A DNA stretch of 64,000 nucleotides, taken from NCBI GenBank assembly GCA_018857735.1, contig JABMCL010001511.1, forward strand, positions 207,001-271,000. Direction: 5' to 3'. The notes beneath the pieces are model-generated. The model was not told the DNA's origin. It was given only the letters and a program-made list of their open reading frames with translations, and made no database searches. The position numbers and the translations under genes were made by a program. Within the stretch, counting starts at the first letter, position 1; the number at the start of each line of letters is the position of its first letter. The DNA is from Alviniconcha marisindica. Taxonomy: Eukaryota > Mollusca > Gastropoda > Provannidae. Shown here in pieces: positions 1 through 11,663 of the stretch.

Positions 1-344
1 TGTACTTGGATTTACATTTCCTCAAGCACCTTTTTTTTTAATTTTTTTTTTTAGGTTTTCCTTTTAGAGGAGCACTCACCAACCAACATTTTGTGTAGTT
101 TGTTTGCTAATGTCCCAGAGCTTGTAGTGACAGATCCACTAAACTGCAATGAGTTCACCTTTAATACTAATAGCTATATATGTATTATAGGCAAACGCAG
201 CATTTGTGTCTTACACTTCTCCTGGTTGTTTGGAACATTGGGGCTGTGTGTGAGGTCCTGCTACATAATGATAGGATGGAGAGTCTGCGTGTTTTGATGA
301 AACCATTCAGCTATGTCAACTGAAATGTATCATTACACAGAAGA
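1..344. other. AT-rich non-coding sequence, no feature recognised
   Basis: Contains two T-runs near 31-50 and short frames with no recognisable protein. It is presumably intron of the gene whose last exon is at 1671, but nothing shows this directly. Confidence 0.4.
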
Positions 345-490
345 ACCTCTGACAAGAGATATGATAATTACAGCAGTCATTTTTGTAGTGCTGTGTCTCA
401 CTGACAAGGGGGAGCATACCATGCTGTACAAAAATGTGTACATAACAGCTCAGAATAATATACATGTGGGAACATTAATAATGTTGTATT
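345..490 (+). repeat. Dispersed repeat R6, copy 1
   Basis: Shares cagcagt-attt, gctgacaagggcgagca-like and ccatg-tacaa blocks with copies at about 23735 and 61690. All three run directly into an (AC)n tract in the same orientation, which suggests a retroposon whose tail is or became (AC)n. Confidence 0.5.
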
Positions 491-492
491 TC

Positions 493-568
493 TCACACAC
501 ACACGCACACAACACCCACGCACGCATGCACGCATGCACGCACGCATGCACTCATGCATGCACACACA

Positions 569-625
<57 letters not shown>

Positions 626-691
626 ACACACTACACACACACACACACACACATGCACACAAGCACGCACACACACACACACACACACACA
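493..691. repeat. (AC)n microsatellite with CATG/CACG interruptions
   Basis: About 200 bp of AC dinucleotides with GCATGCACGC blocks at the 5' side. The long His/Thr-rich frames across it are artefacts. Confidence 0.95.
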
Positions 692-924
692 AAAGGGAGG
701 GTCATGAAAGAGGTGTGGTTAATGGAGAAGGGTTCAGTTATGTGGGAAAGTCAAGAGTGAAATTTCAGAAATGTGGTTTGAAAGGGCGGTGGTCCCTCAA
801 GATGGTGGTCCTTTGTCAGAGGTTCTGCTGTACTGCCTCAGTTATCTGAAGATGATTCTTTTACCCACATGGTTTGTTGGTGGATTCTTTAACTCCAGAA
901 CACGTCCCAGTTGTCAAGGTGTCG

Positions 925-1010
925 TTGAACACACAAGGGAGTTAATTAGCGCTTGAAGTACGTAACACAAGTACAACAACAAAGACCTGAGTCGCCTACA
1001 GTAACTCTCA
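925..1010. repeat. Dispersed repeat R7, copy 1
   Basis: Contains cacaagggagttaattagcg and caacaacaaagacctgagtc, then gcctacagtaactctcatct. The same blocks occur at 52620-52745 and, inverted, near 31915-32000. Confidence 0.6.
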
Positions 1011-1541
1011 TCTGGGCCTCATTCTATTTCAAAGTTGTCATGCATCAGGACAAGTTGTCCTTTTCTTTGTAAGTGAGCCCTCATATATACTGTCAGGTTT
1101 TTGAAACTGTGTGCTTTTGTACTTTCATTGAACTTTATGCATTAATATCATTGCAGAAATCTTCACTCATTTTTCTTAAGGTGGTAGGAGAGTGAGAAAT
1201 TATGAGAAGTTACATTTTCTTGCTTTTTGAATGTAATGCAAATGAGTTCCTTTTCTTGTTTTCCTACGGCTGTGTTTATGCTGCTGCTATCAGTTAGACT
1301 TTTAGAGCTGTGTATATCAGACAGTGCGTCAGTAACTTGCTAGGTCAGATTAACATGCCGCTGCTGGTCCAGTTTGGAGTGCTTTGTGTTGTCAGTCACT
1401 GAATGTAAGCCCCTACTTTTGAGAACATCATGTTAGATCAATTGGAGACCCCAACTCCCTCCAACACCGCCTAGAGCAAATTGTTTTTCTGTGAAACTGG
1501 CAACTGATTCAGTTGTTCAAAACAACTATTGAGGTCATTTC

Positions 1542-1545
1542 ATGT

Positions 1546-1600
<55 letters not shown>

Positions 1601-1625
1601 CATGCGTGCATGTGTGTGCGTGCCT
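1542..1625. repeat. (TG)n microsatellite
   Basis: TG dinucleotide run ending about 45 bp before the acceptor of the 1671 exon, so it lies within the likely polypyrimidine/branch-point neighbourhood. Confidence 0.95.
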
Positions 1626-1670
1626 GGTGTTGAGAAAGACATTACGCCAATTGCCAATTTTGTCCTTCAG

Positions 1671-1969
1671 ATGTTGATCTCTTGGACTCTCCCCACTCGT
1701 GCATATCCAAAGGACCCAAGGACCCAGAGTCTCCAAAGAAGAGGGTGACGTTTGATTTCTACGGCAAGGAAAACCTGCGCCAAAAGACAAAGCTGACTGA
1801 TTACCGGATTGAGGGGTTGACGACAAAGTACAATATTTACGCCCAGCAGTTGGCCAGGCGACCGGACTTGAAGGATCGCTTTTTGTCAGCTAAAGACAAA
1901 CCCCTGGATCTTCACCGCATTGGGCTGGATACCAAGTACAACGCACGCAATCTGTTGTTCTTTAGGTGA
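1671..1969 (+). CDS. Terminal coding exon of an unrecognised protein with RVxF-type motif
   Basis: An acceptor (tgtccttcag) ends at 1670 and is followed by about 99 open codons up to a TGA at 1967-1969. The exon opens mid-codon: two bases complete a codon and the frame then reads VDLLDSPHSC. The peptide is basic and rich in Lys, Arg, Asp and Tyr. It contains KKRVTFDF, which fits the protein phosphatase 1 docking consensus [RK]-x0-1-V-x-F. Two short similar stretches follow, GLTTKYNIYA and GLDTKYNARN, and the protein ends NLLFFR. No membrane segment is visible. Upstream exons are not visible between 1 and 1670 and probably lie outside the window, so this is the 3' end of a gene. I do not recognise the family; the PP1 link is inferred from the motif alone. 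An AATAAA at 2472 could end its 3' UTR. Confidence 0.6.
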
Positions 1970-4900
1970 TCTTGTGAGAAAAGTTGTTGACTAGTGTGTA
2001 TTGTAGGCAATGTGTACTATGTACATGATAAGCTTCTGTAAAAAAGAAAGTTTTTTTTGTGTGTTGTTTTTAATGAATGAAGTGTGGGTGTTACTGATAG
2101 ATACAAAATGTTAGGTTTTGTGTAGCTTTTAATGTTACTGAGCTGCATTTCAGAGCTTCGGAAAGTGCAGGTTTGTGTAGCTTTAAATGTTACTGAGCTG
2201 CATTTCAGAGCTACGAAAAGTGCTACATGCTATTCTTTTTTGTTATGTTAGTCAGCATTGCTCGTTTCAGAAGCACTGTGGTCGCATTCTGTAAATGTGG
2301 ACTTCGTTTGTGGGTGGATGTTTTGTGTGCGTGAGCTTTACAAAGTCATGATTTACATTCTTTCGTTCATATCTTGGACTAGTCCCCTCCCAAAACAAAC
2401 TTTCCTAATGTGTGAACAGTCAGACCCACGTGCATGTATTCCCCCCACCCCCCTCCGCCATGTTTATGTCATAATAAAAAGGCATTTTATTGTGATCATT
2501 TTTGACGTGGGTGAAAATCCATGCAGTATGCAGTGAAGAATGGTGTTAATCCAGTCATCTGGTTGTGAGGCCATCTTTGGCAACAACTTGAGCACTGTCT
2601 TTTTTATAATAATAATGGAAATTTGTAAAGTGCCTACCCCGCGGCTCAAAGCACTGAACAAACATAACATAACGCACATAATGTACATCGAGATGAAAAA
2701 TGTTATCAGCAGTTTAATAAAAGACTAACACATAATGTAGACATCAACATGGGTTCAGGCATAACTTCATAGACTGTTTAAGTGATATCCTTCAGCCTTT
2801 GCACCTTACATGCCAGCTTTAATGACTTGATGTCAAAGTCACCTTGGCATTGAAAGGGCACAACTGCAAGTTGTATTTTCTCTGTAACTTCTTGCCCAGT
2901 GAAAACCAACTTTGTATACACGTGTACATAAAAATCACGTTTTTGTGATGCGTTCAGATTCTTTTGGTTTCAAACTTTATGTTATGTGTGGACATGACCA
3001 TGAACATGTTGATCCAAAGACATAAAAAGGTAAAAAGAATGCTGTTTATTATGGGAAAACGTGACCTGCACATTTTCAGGGTATTTCCTTTTTTAAGCTA
3101 CAAAAAGCACTTGAACAATGGCTGAATGGTGAAAAATGAGACGTGGGATACCTCACTGCTTTACGCTGAGCTGTTTCGTTGTTTTGGTTTCCAGGATTTG
3201 GAAGAAGTTACATTTTCTCACAACAAATAGCATTCATTTTAAACTTTTATGCGTTTTGATCTTGTTTTAGAATGCTAGCAGTCATTCTTGTTTTCTGATT
3301 TTTGTCTTTCTTCATAAACATGTTTTAAGTGATCTTATTTATTTGTTTATATTAACACTTGTCGAATACCTCATCTTTAGATGAGCCCTAAGTGCTTCAC
3401 AATGGCAACTATGCCAGTTTCATGCCAGTCTGTGCCATTTAACTTTCAGGGTATATAATTGATGTGATTCCAAGATGTGCATGCAAACCCCCTGAATTTT
3501 GTCACTTTTCAATGCCGTTTAATAAGTGTTTAAAACTCAGCAGCAATGACAGCCTCTATCAGGTTTGACATAGCCCTGCCATGTTCAGTGATCTTGACCA
3601 TCTTCAAGGCAACAGGACAACAACAATTTAAAGTTTTATTTTCTTGGTTTCAATGAGTTGACTTAACATTTGCTCTTTTTGTTGTGGAAGTGCATACTAG
3701 TATCCCTAATACTTGTTTTTGTCCTTTATCTGTCACCTGTTTCTGGTTTAATATCCCCTAAATAAAATAAAATGGGGGGCAAAAGTAAGTTTGTAACTTG
3801 GTGTTTTATGCCCAGTCAACCAATACAGTTATATCAGGGTGACCCTTGGCAAAAGAATGAACCTTTTGGTGCTTTTGTTTTAGAGATGAATCTGCTTTAT
3901 GCACAAGACTTGCACCTGATTTGTTTCATTACCACTGACACATGTTGTCATGGAATTGTTTCCGTCAGTGTCGTATACATGGATCCATCAACATTTTCCA
4001 TGACATTCATTCCCACAAATGGAGGCCAGTACAATACAATAATACTTTATTAATCCTTAAAAAGGAAATTCAGTTGTCTACCTTTGACAAATAATAACAA
4101 GTACATAAAAACATAATTAAATACTATACAATTTCACTCGCTTAATTAGAATAAAAAGCTTAAAATCGATTGAATAAACAGTATGAACATTGCAATCACA
4201 ATGACAATGGTACCTGCATCGTTCACACATATACTAGTTGTCACACCCATAAGTTAATCTTAAGTAACATGCACACATGCACGCACGCATGCACACACAC
4301 ACATGCACACACGCATGCACGCACGCTCGCACGCACACACACACACAGAGGGATGTCCAATGTCATCCTCCTGTCTGGAATCTCAGGGCTGTCATTTGAT
4401 TCCGCTTTCCTGTTATCCGCTCTTGTTCTTCTACTGAGGCTTGATGCATTTGCTGTCTTGAGCATCCTCCAATAGTTTTTGTTGAGACAGGATTTTATTT
4501 GTACTGCTTCTTGGGCATTTAGATGGTAAGTGGTATGTACAGCTTGCTGCCATATGGCGCTGGTATTTACCGCTGGGCATTTAAAAAAAAAAAATCATTG
4601 TTTCTGTCCATTCCCTTTTTATAGTTTTCTTTAATGTGGAATTGATAAATCAGACAGAATGGTTGATGATACCAGCATGTCCTAGCCTTATATGTCTTAT
4701 TAACTTGTTAGTTTGAAAATTTGTGTTTCAGTGTTTGTGAATGATTTGTTTTATAGTTGTGTAGGGACTGCTTTTGTAGATTTGAGTTGAAAAAGGGTTT
4801 ACATATGAGAAGAGTTTTGAAATGTACATGTGCTTATAAATGACAGGGTTTGATTGTTCTGAGGTGACCCTGCATGGTTGACAGGACATCAAAATCCAAT

Positions 4901-5576
4901 TACTAGCTAACCGTGACACTTGTTTTGTACGTAATTTGATATGTCATTGCATGGCAACATTTTGAACGTAGTCTGATGTTCTTTGTCTCAGTCATCATGT
5001 ATGTAGTTTCATATCTTAACATCGGTTTTTGACATGGTATGAGAATGTGTTAGTTTTTCTTCATTGTCTTCTTTAAAGTGCCTTGCATTTACACATTTTT
5101 AATTCATTGATCTCTAATGTAAAATTGTGATACGAGATTTTTCAATACTTGAACATTGCATTCCAAACAAATTGATGGCAGTATATCTGAGAAGGCAACA
5201 TTTTAGTTTCATATCGTAAATCATTGTTGGATATGTTCAGTGAACACTGACCGTGTGTTTGAAGTGTTGTTTGAATGAAGGTGGACTGTACATTGCAAAA
5301 TACTGTGTAACTGATGAACTGTACATTGTGTGAGTGTGGACACTACTTTTTATGAAGGTGGACTGTACATTGCAAAATACTGTGTAACTGATGAACTGTA
5401 CATTGTGTGAGTGTGGACACTACTTTTGTTGCAAGAAGTTGTTTGGAGACACAGGTTTAGTCAGAAAATATTCTCTGGAGCTAAACTGCATACGGATATA
5501 ATGATATACTGGGAAATGTAACTGTTTGTCCATGTTTTAATTTAAAAAAATATCCATGTGCTTACCATGTGTTTTG
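1970..5576. other. 3' UTR and intergenic sequence with old repeat fragments
   Basis: No convincing gene. It holds a 57-bp tandem duplication (2112-2226), a fragment like LINE/SINE 3' ends (2606-2690, ggctcaaagcactgaacaa), an (AC/CATG)n tract (4268-4347), a ttattaatcc-type repeat end at 4038-4077 and a 77-bp tandem duplication (5277-5430). The phrase cttggtgttttatgcccagt at 3799 recurs near 9870. Confidence 0.6.
2472..2477 (+). terminator. Candidate polyadenylation signal for the 1.67-1.97 kb gene
   Basis: AATAAA about 500 nt after the TGA at 1969. A second AATAAA is at 2716. Which one is used cannot be told from sequence. Confidence 0.3.
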
Positions 5577-5577
5577 A

Positions 5578-6720
5578 CAACCCTTCAGTCTGTATTTTCA
5601 CACTGCGCAAAACTTGCATTTCTGGTACTCTGCTGAGAAAGCATACAGTGTGACAACCTTTCAGTCTGTATTTTTATGCTGTGTAAAACTTGCATTTTGG
5701 GTACTCCACCAAGAAAGCATACATTGTCACAACCTTTCAGTCTGTATTTTTATGCTGCGTAAAACTTGCATTTTTGGTACTCCACCAAGAAAGCATACAT
5801 TGTCACAACCCTTCAATCTGTATTTTTATGCTGTGTAAAACTTGCATTTTTGGTACTCCACCAAGAAAGCATACATTGTCACAACCCTTCAATCTGTATT
5901 TTTATGCTGTGTAAAACTTGCAGTTTTGGTACTCCACCAAGAAAGCATACATTGTCACAACCCTTCAATCTGTATTTTTACGCTGTGTAAAACTTGCATT
6001 TTTGGTACTCCACCAAGAAAGCATACAGTGTGACAACCCTTCAGTCACACTCCAAGCACTGGTTACGACATCCTTCCTTTGGAAGAAGGAGCAGGAAAGC
6101 GATGCTCAGAATGTGCCTTTTAATCTGTATTTCTATGCTGTATAAAACTTGCTTTTCTGGTACTCTGCCAAGAAAGCATACAGTGTGACAATCCTCCAGT
6201 CTGTATTTTTATGCTGTGTAAAACTTGCCCTTTCTGGTATTTGGCCAAGAAAGCATACAGTGTGACAACCCTCCAGTCTGTATTTCTATGCTGTATAAAA
6301 CTTGCTTTTCTGGTACTCTGCCAAGAAAGCATACAGTGTGACAACCCTCCAGTCTGTATTTTTATGCTGTGTAAAACTTGCCCTTTCTGGTACTCTGCCA
6401 AGAAAACATACACTGTGCGACAGCCTTTCAGTCTGTATTTTTATGCTGTGTAAAACTTGCCCTTTCTGGTATTCGGCCAAGAGAGCATACAGTGAGACAT
6501 CCTTTCAGTCTGTATTTTTATGCTGCAGAAAACTTGCCCTTCTGGTGAGCACCAGTTCTGCCAAGAATGCAGACATTGTGACAAACCTTCCTTCAGTCTG
6601 TACTTTTATGCTCTGTAAAATCTGCCCATTCTGGTACTCTGCCAAGAGAGTATACATTGTGCCAACCCTTCAATCTGTACTTCTATGCTGTGTAAAACTT
6701 GCCCTTTCTGGTACCCTGCT
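5578..6720. repeat. 76-bp satellite array, about 14-15 units
   Basis: Unit starts near caacccttcagtctgtattt and includes tgctgtgtaaaacttgc and aagaaagcatacattgtcac. Period is 76 bp in 5614-6046. About 70 bp of unrelated sequence (6048-6117) interrupts the array, which then resumes with drifted units. Short open frames recur every 76 bp because the unit is open in several frames; they are not genes. Confidence 0.95.
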
Positions 6721-7489
6721 GATAAAGGGGGCTAAGTCCAGTGGTCTGGTGCATTGCACTGAAATCCAGCTAGAAAAACAGCTGACATGGCTTCATCTTC
6801 CGAGTCAGTACCTGTGCAGACCTGTCAGTGCCTGTCTCACCTTTACATGTACAACATGCACTGATAAAGCGATTAACTCACCTCCATTTTATACCTAATT
6901 ATTTCATTGATAATTGTTTTCCATGCTAATGATACTGAGAAAAAGAAAAGGAAAAAACCAACTATTATAAAGGTGTATTTATTTTTTATTTTATTTTTTA
7001 GACAGTTCCAAAGGAATTTAAAACAAATGTGTGTTGTGAACTTTGAAGTCAGTGGGGTGGATTCAGCGAGCTGTTTGAGGGTATTAAAGAGCAGGATTAT
7101 TTACCAGTTTCAGGCAGCATTCTGGATGTGTTTTTGTTTTGTTTTGTTTTTCTTTCTCCATCTTGCAAACAAAGTGCATTTATTTCAGGGTGGACAAAAG
7201 GTGACACATGGAAAACAAAATTATTTTAATGGCAGTCATGTTGTGAGAGATATTCAAGAAAGGGTAGTTGAGAGCAGATGTGCCATTTGTGTTTTACTGT
7301 GTCTGCTGGTGCATAGATGCATCTGCTTCATAGCGACACACCAGTACTCGTTACAGACAACTGTGGAACTCTTTTTTAACTGAAACACAAGCTCATTAAT
7401 GAGGCAGAGGTACTCTCAAACAGGGCAAGGGTCATGTTGACCATTTTGCTTGCTATCAAATAAAAACCATAGGGTCACGCTGTGAATGT

Positions 7490-7665
7490 ACATGGTTCAG
7501 GAGCTGTGTGAGAGTCGAGGTGGACGTCCTGGGCTGTCCGTCCTAACGAGCCTTCTGGTTTCCGTGGACGTAAAGAATTATTGAGCCGTGCTTCGGCATT
7601 GGTCACAGCTTGTCCCTGATATGTCAACTGACATCTGAGGACATAAAGCATCACTTCATCATCAT
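7490..7665 (+). repeat. R1 SINE-like element, copy 1, with target-site duplication
   Basis: About 176 bp, from acatggttcaggagctgtgt to a (CAT)n tail. It is flanked by a 10-bp direct repeat, ctgtgaatgt (7480-7489 and 7666-7675). Conserved core: ctaacgagccttctggtttc and cgtggacgtaaagaattatt. No clear tRNA A/B boxes. A partial inverted copy follows at about 7700-7765. Confidence 0.85.
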
Positions 7666-7794
7666 CTGTGAATGTGAGGGCAAAAGTGAACAAACGTCAG
7701 ATACAAGTTGTTGTTGAGTTTTTGTTTAATGTCCTCAGATGCTAAAAGCATATTAGGGACAACCAGATACAATGTAGTGTGTGCATGTATATAG

Positions 7795-8110
7795 TGGCGG
7801 CGTGGTCCGATGATTAAAAAAGATGCTGCACTCAGAGAGTAAAGACCTTGCAGGCTCAAACAGTGGTTTGGGTAGATTTTGTCTTCCCCTTTGTCTCCTC
7901 ACTGTTCCAGTGATGAGCTCCAGGTCTAGTCCTTCGAAAGAGAACTGAATGTAAAAGGTGATGTCCTGCATGCACCTGCTGAAAAGCACCCACTGCCACA
8001 GATGACTGTTGCCCAGGCAGAATCCTGTAACAGTTCCAGGAACTAACTAGCTGATTGGGTCGCAAGACTGTGGCAGCTGGCTTTCCACAGGGACTGTGAC
8101 CCACTTCCCA
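7795..8110 (+). repeat. tRNA-headed SINE remnant (R5)
   Basis: Starts with a tRNA-Leu/Ser-like head (gcggcgtggtccgatgatta), then aagaccttgcaggctcaaac as a worn B box. The body includes gcagctggctttccacaggg. Not a functional tRNA: the arms cannot pair fully. Confidence 0.5.
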
Positions 8111-9200
8111 TGGGAAGTATTCTTAGCTCCCCCTCCCCTGCCCTCATCGAGTGTACTCTCTCACATAAAAAAAGCCATTATAATGCTTAGTCATTGTTTT
8201 TTGACAATAATTATGATCCAAATATAAAGGCAAAGCAAAACTCTTGGAGAGAAAATCTGCTCAGCACCAACTAGTTTTTTGGGGGGGACTGGACTTACAC
8301 ACATTTCATTCCCAGTTGCCCAACAGAGCACTTAGCTGAAAATCTGTGTGCAACAATCAGCAGTGGGTCCATTTTGGGAGGTGCTGCTGCCGCATTATTC
8401 GATGAAGGAACGCTGGTGAAGGGAAGTTGATCAAATGGGCAGACAAAGGGTTGCTGTGTCTGAGCATGCAGACCAGACAGCTTTCTATCCAAAAGTTCAG
8501 CATGTTTCAGCAGCTGTTTGTATTGCACTGAAATTTGGATTGATCTGTCCTCCATCAGGCAACTTTTAACTGTGCATGCACAGACATTTTAAAAGTGCTG
8601 GCTGTTCCAGGTCCACTGTGTCCAGTCTATTGCGGACAGAGCGCATATAATTTTTGGCACATTTACTTCCCACTGAAAACGGCATTTGACTGCAAATGTG
8701 CCAAAACAAATCATTTTTTTCTTCTTCTGTCCATTCTTTCTCTTCTCAGATTTGTTTGAAAGTTGCTGTGAAACTGTCTGTGCAAATGCATTTACTTTAA
8801 GTTGTGTTAGTGTGAAAAAAGAAGTTATTGTAAAAATGGTCAGTTGTGATTGAGCTGTGCTAGTATTTTGATACCTTACCTTCATGCTTGTAATTATTTC
8901 TGGACAAAAAGTTGAATGTGATGAATGTGCCTTCTGAAATGTAAATTGTGATTTTGTTCTTTTTCCTTCATGTTTCCTCCTTATGGAATAAAATCAGTTT
9001 GGAATCACATACAGCATTACAAGGCATTTTGGTTGACATGAAAAATGTGAGAGTGTGGATACTGTCCATGTTAAAATTTAACTGTCGGCATTTTCTCAGA
9101 GACATTATGAGTGAAATATTTTGACCTTCGCTCAATCAGTGAGCAGTATTAGACCTTACTAATTTTTACTGACCTTGACCTACTTTTGAGGTCACTCACA
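8111..9200. other. Non-coding intergenic sequence
   Basis: Contains a short G run at 8281 and minus-strand open frames of 86 and 98 codons without recognisable motifs. I see no gene here. Confidence 0.5.
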
Positions 9201-9306
9201 CACACGTGCACACACATACATGCATTGTGTATATATGCACTGTTGCAGGTTACATAACATTGCAAAACACCAGAATGAGTGCACAACTGCTGGTGAGGTT
9301 GACAAA

Positions 9307-9418
9307 ACAGAACAGCTCCAGAGAAACGTACTCACCTACACGATGACACACAAATTTCATTTTCATTTTCTTTGTGTGTCGTCATGTAGGCGAGTACGTT
9401 TCTCTGGAGCTGTTCTGT
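9307..9418. repeat. Foldback hairpin, 48-nt arms
   Basis: Arms 9307-9354 and 9371-9418 pair at about 45 of 48 positions around a 16-nt loop. The arm sequence aacagctccagagaaacgta belongs to the same family as the array near 51331-51690. Confidence 0.9.
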
Positions 9419-9520
9419 ATTGCAAAACACCATTAAATGAATGAGAGCCACTGACAGGTTGAGCTGCATCGGGCTGTAAGCAGTCCCTGCTCTGCTTAAC
9501 CTATAAAAGTAAGTAAGTAA

Positions 9521-9840
9521 CTTTGTCGAATAGAATAGATCTGGGGAAATGTCATGCACCAATATGATGAAAAACAAGGAAATAATACATGAGCACTTTC
9601 GACAAAAATTGTCTTCTTTGGGTACAAGAAGACAGATAGACAACAAAAGAAGAAGACAGACAAGAAGGAGCTCATGTATGTATCCTCTTCTTTGCTTCCT
9701 TCTTCTTTAATTTGTTGTCTATCTTCTTGCACCCGAAGAAGACAAATTTTGTTGCGAGCACTCGTGTGTTATTGTTTTCTTGTTTTTCATCTTATTAGTC
9801 GGTACATTTCCCTAGATCTATTCTATTTTGTCAGCCTCAC
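9521..9840. repeat. Long inverted repeat (foldback/MITE-like)
   Basis: Left arm about 9521-9655 (agaatagatctggggaaatg, then cgacaaaaattgtcttcttt) pairs imperfectly with right arm about 9700-9835. The family also includes 51680-51790. Together with the 9307 hairpin it looks like two adjacent foldback units. Confidence 0.75.
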
Positions 9841-10980
9841 CAGCAGTTGTTCACTCATTCATAAGTAACTTGGTGTTTTATGCCCAGTCAAAGCCTCGAA
9901 AAGAGGCTATCTAATTACAATGACATCAAATACAGAATGAAGAAAGCAAAATGGATCTGACAGAAACTGAACAAATGAAAACAATCTTTATACAGCACTC
10001 TTTTTTAAACAAAATTTATTTTGACTGAAAGTGAAAACTACGATGGGTAGACGGATCAATTTATTATGTGTACAAACCACAGCTTTTTAGACTGTTTCTT
10101 GCATTAATTAAAAGCAAATAATTTGTAAATTCTACACACTGGAGTAAAAAGTACACATAAAAATCATATTTTTGCAATCACATACCTTTGGTACAAACAA
10201 TAATCATTCGTTTCTTCATCAGTGTACAAGCATTGTTAGTAATAGTAGCAGTAACTTGGTGTTTTAAGCCCACAGGCACTGTTTAACGATTCAGGTAAGA
10301 GTTAAATACCGTACCATTTAAAAAATCAAAAAAAATCACGTATGACAATTTGCAAGCTGAATGTTAGACTACTTTTGTCTAACAAAAGATACAGCATCAG
10401 TATCTGAATCAGACTGAGCACAGTAAATTCCCATTATTGAAAAATATTAAGAAAAAAAACTTTCTTCTCCAAATCACCACCAATAATCAAAACACTGATT
10501 TAAACAAGTACAGGTACTTGGCACAGAGAGTTATGACTGTGTTTAAAAAAGCGTCATCCTTCAATGCTTATCATTATGTTTTCTTCTCCAGTACGATTGG
10601 AAGAAAGCATACAAATGAAAAAGCATATCACCCAGATACACTACTTTGAGATTTTCTTCTTCTTCTGCATCAACTTAACACACACAAAAACAAAACTCTG
10701 ATATTAGAATTTTGAATGTCCACACATATTCTGATATGAATGCAGATCTTCATTTTTGTTTAAATAAAAAAATACTGGTCCGATTTCAAAGCTAAATTCC
10801 TTCGAGTTTTGCTTCTATAGTTGAAAATCCACTATGTCAACATACACTGGTTCAGCTCTGTGTTTACTCCTTATGTAAAAACCAAAAATGCCAAACATTC
10901 TCATGGTACTTAGCAGAAATAAGAGTAGAAGATAGACAGGGGGAAAGAGACAGGGTGGGAATTCTGAAAAGAAATGTGTT
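9841..10980. other. AT-rich intergenic sequence
   Basis: No gene recognised. Two fragments of the cttggtgttttatgcccagt repeat lie at about 9868 and 10254. Confidence 0.5.
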
Positions 10981-10981
10981 C

Positions 10982-11663
10982 TCAGTCAATGCCTGATGCT
11001 CTCAACAGAATGCTTAAAACATGCTGGTCACACTCTGGAAGATTATTACAGAGTTTTAAGACATTAAAAAAAAAAAAAGAGTTCCTGACGTTTAAAAAAA
11101 ATAAATAAAAAATATTGGTGTTTTTATCAAAAGAAAAAATGTGGAGTTTAGATAGTGAAGAAAACTGCAAAAAGGAGGGGGAAGACATGGGATGATTAAC
11201 TCTTGAAGATTTTATGGTGCAGCACCAGTATGCCAATAAGAAGATTGTGTAAGCAATACACTTGCTGAAGGGTAGCCAGTGCAGAGAATTCATATGTACA
11301 GCTGCCACATATGTGCTCCTTAGGTTGGGTCCTGGTGATAGTTCTTGATTTTATGGTGCAGCATCATGCAAGCACCAGTATGCCAAAGAGAGGATTTTGT
11401 AATCAATACACTTGTTGAAGGGTAGCCAGTGCAGAGACTTAAGTACAGCTGCCACATGTGTGCTCCTTAGGTTGGGTCCTGGTGATAGTTCTTGCAGCTG
11501 CACTTTGCGTTTTTTCAGTCCAGTTTAACACTGTATAATTATGTGTGCTTGTACAGCCAAATTTTAAGCAACTGGTAGGTAAGTGTAATATAATACAAGT
11601 GCCACGTGCAATTTGTCCAAAAGTAACAAAGATGATACAGGGAACACGGTTCAGTTGAGGCAT
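10982..11663 (-). mobile_element. CR1-like LINE remnant (reverse transcriptase C-terminus), internally duplicated
   Basis: On the minus strand the reading shows AAARTITRTQPKEHT, then SLHWLPF..C.YKI-type motif, and CNNLPEC, matching the order of conserved blocks at the C-terminal end of CR1/Jockey-type reverse transcriptases. About 145 bp is duplicated in tandem (about 11210-11340 and 11345-11475). Frames are broken; it is a dead fragment. Confidence 0.75.

Noticed and set aside
5614..6898. Overlapping open frames in the 76-bp array, up to 198 codons
   Set aside because: They recur with the satellite period in shifting frames; no conserved protein pattern.
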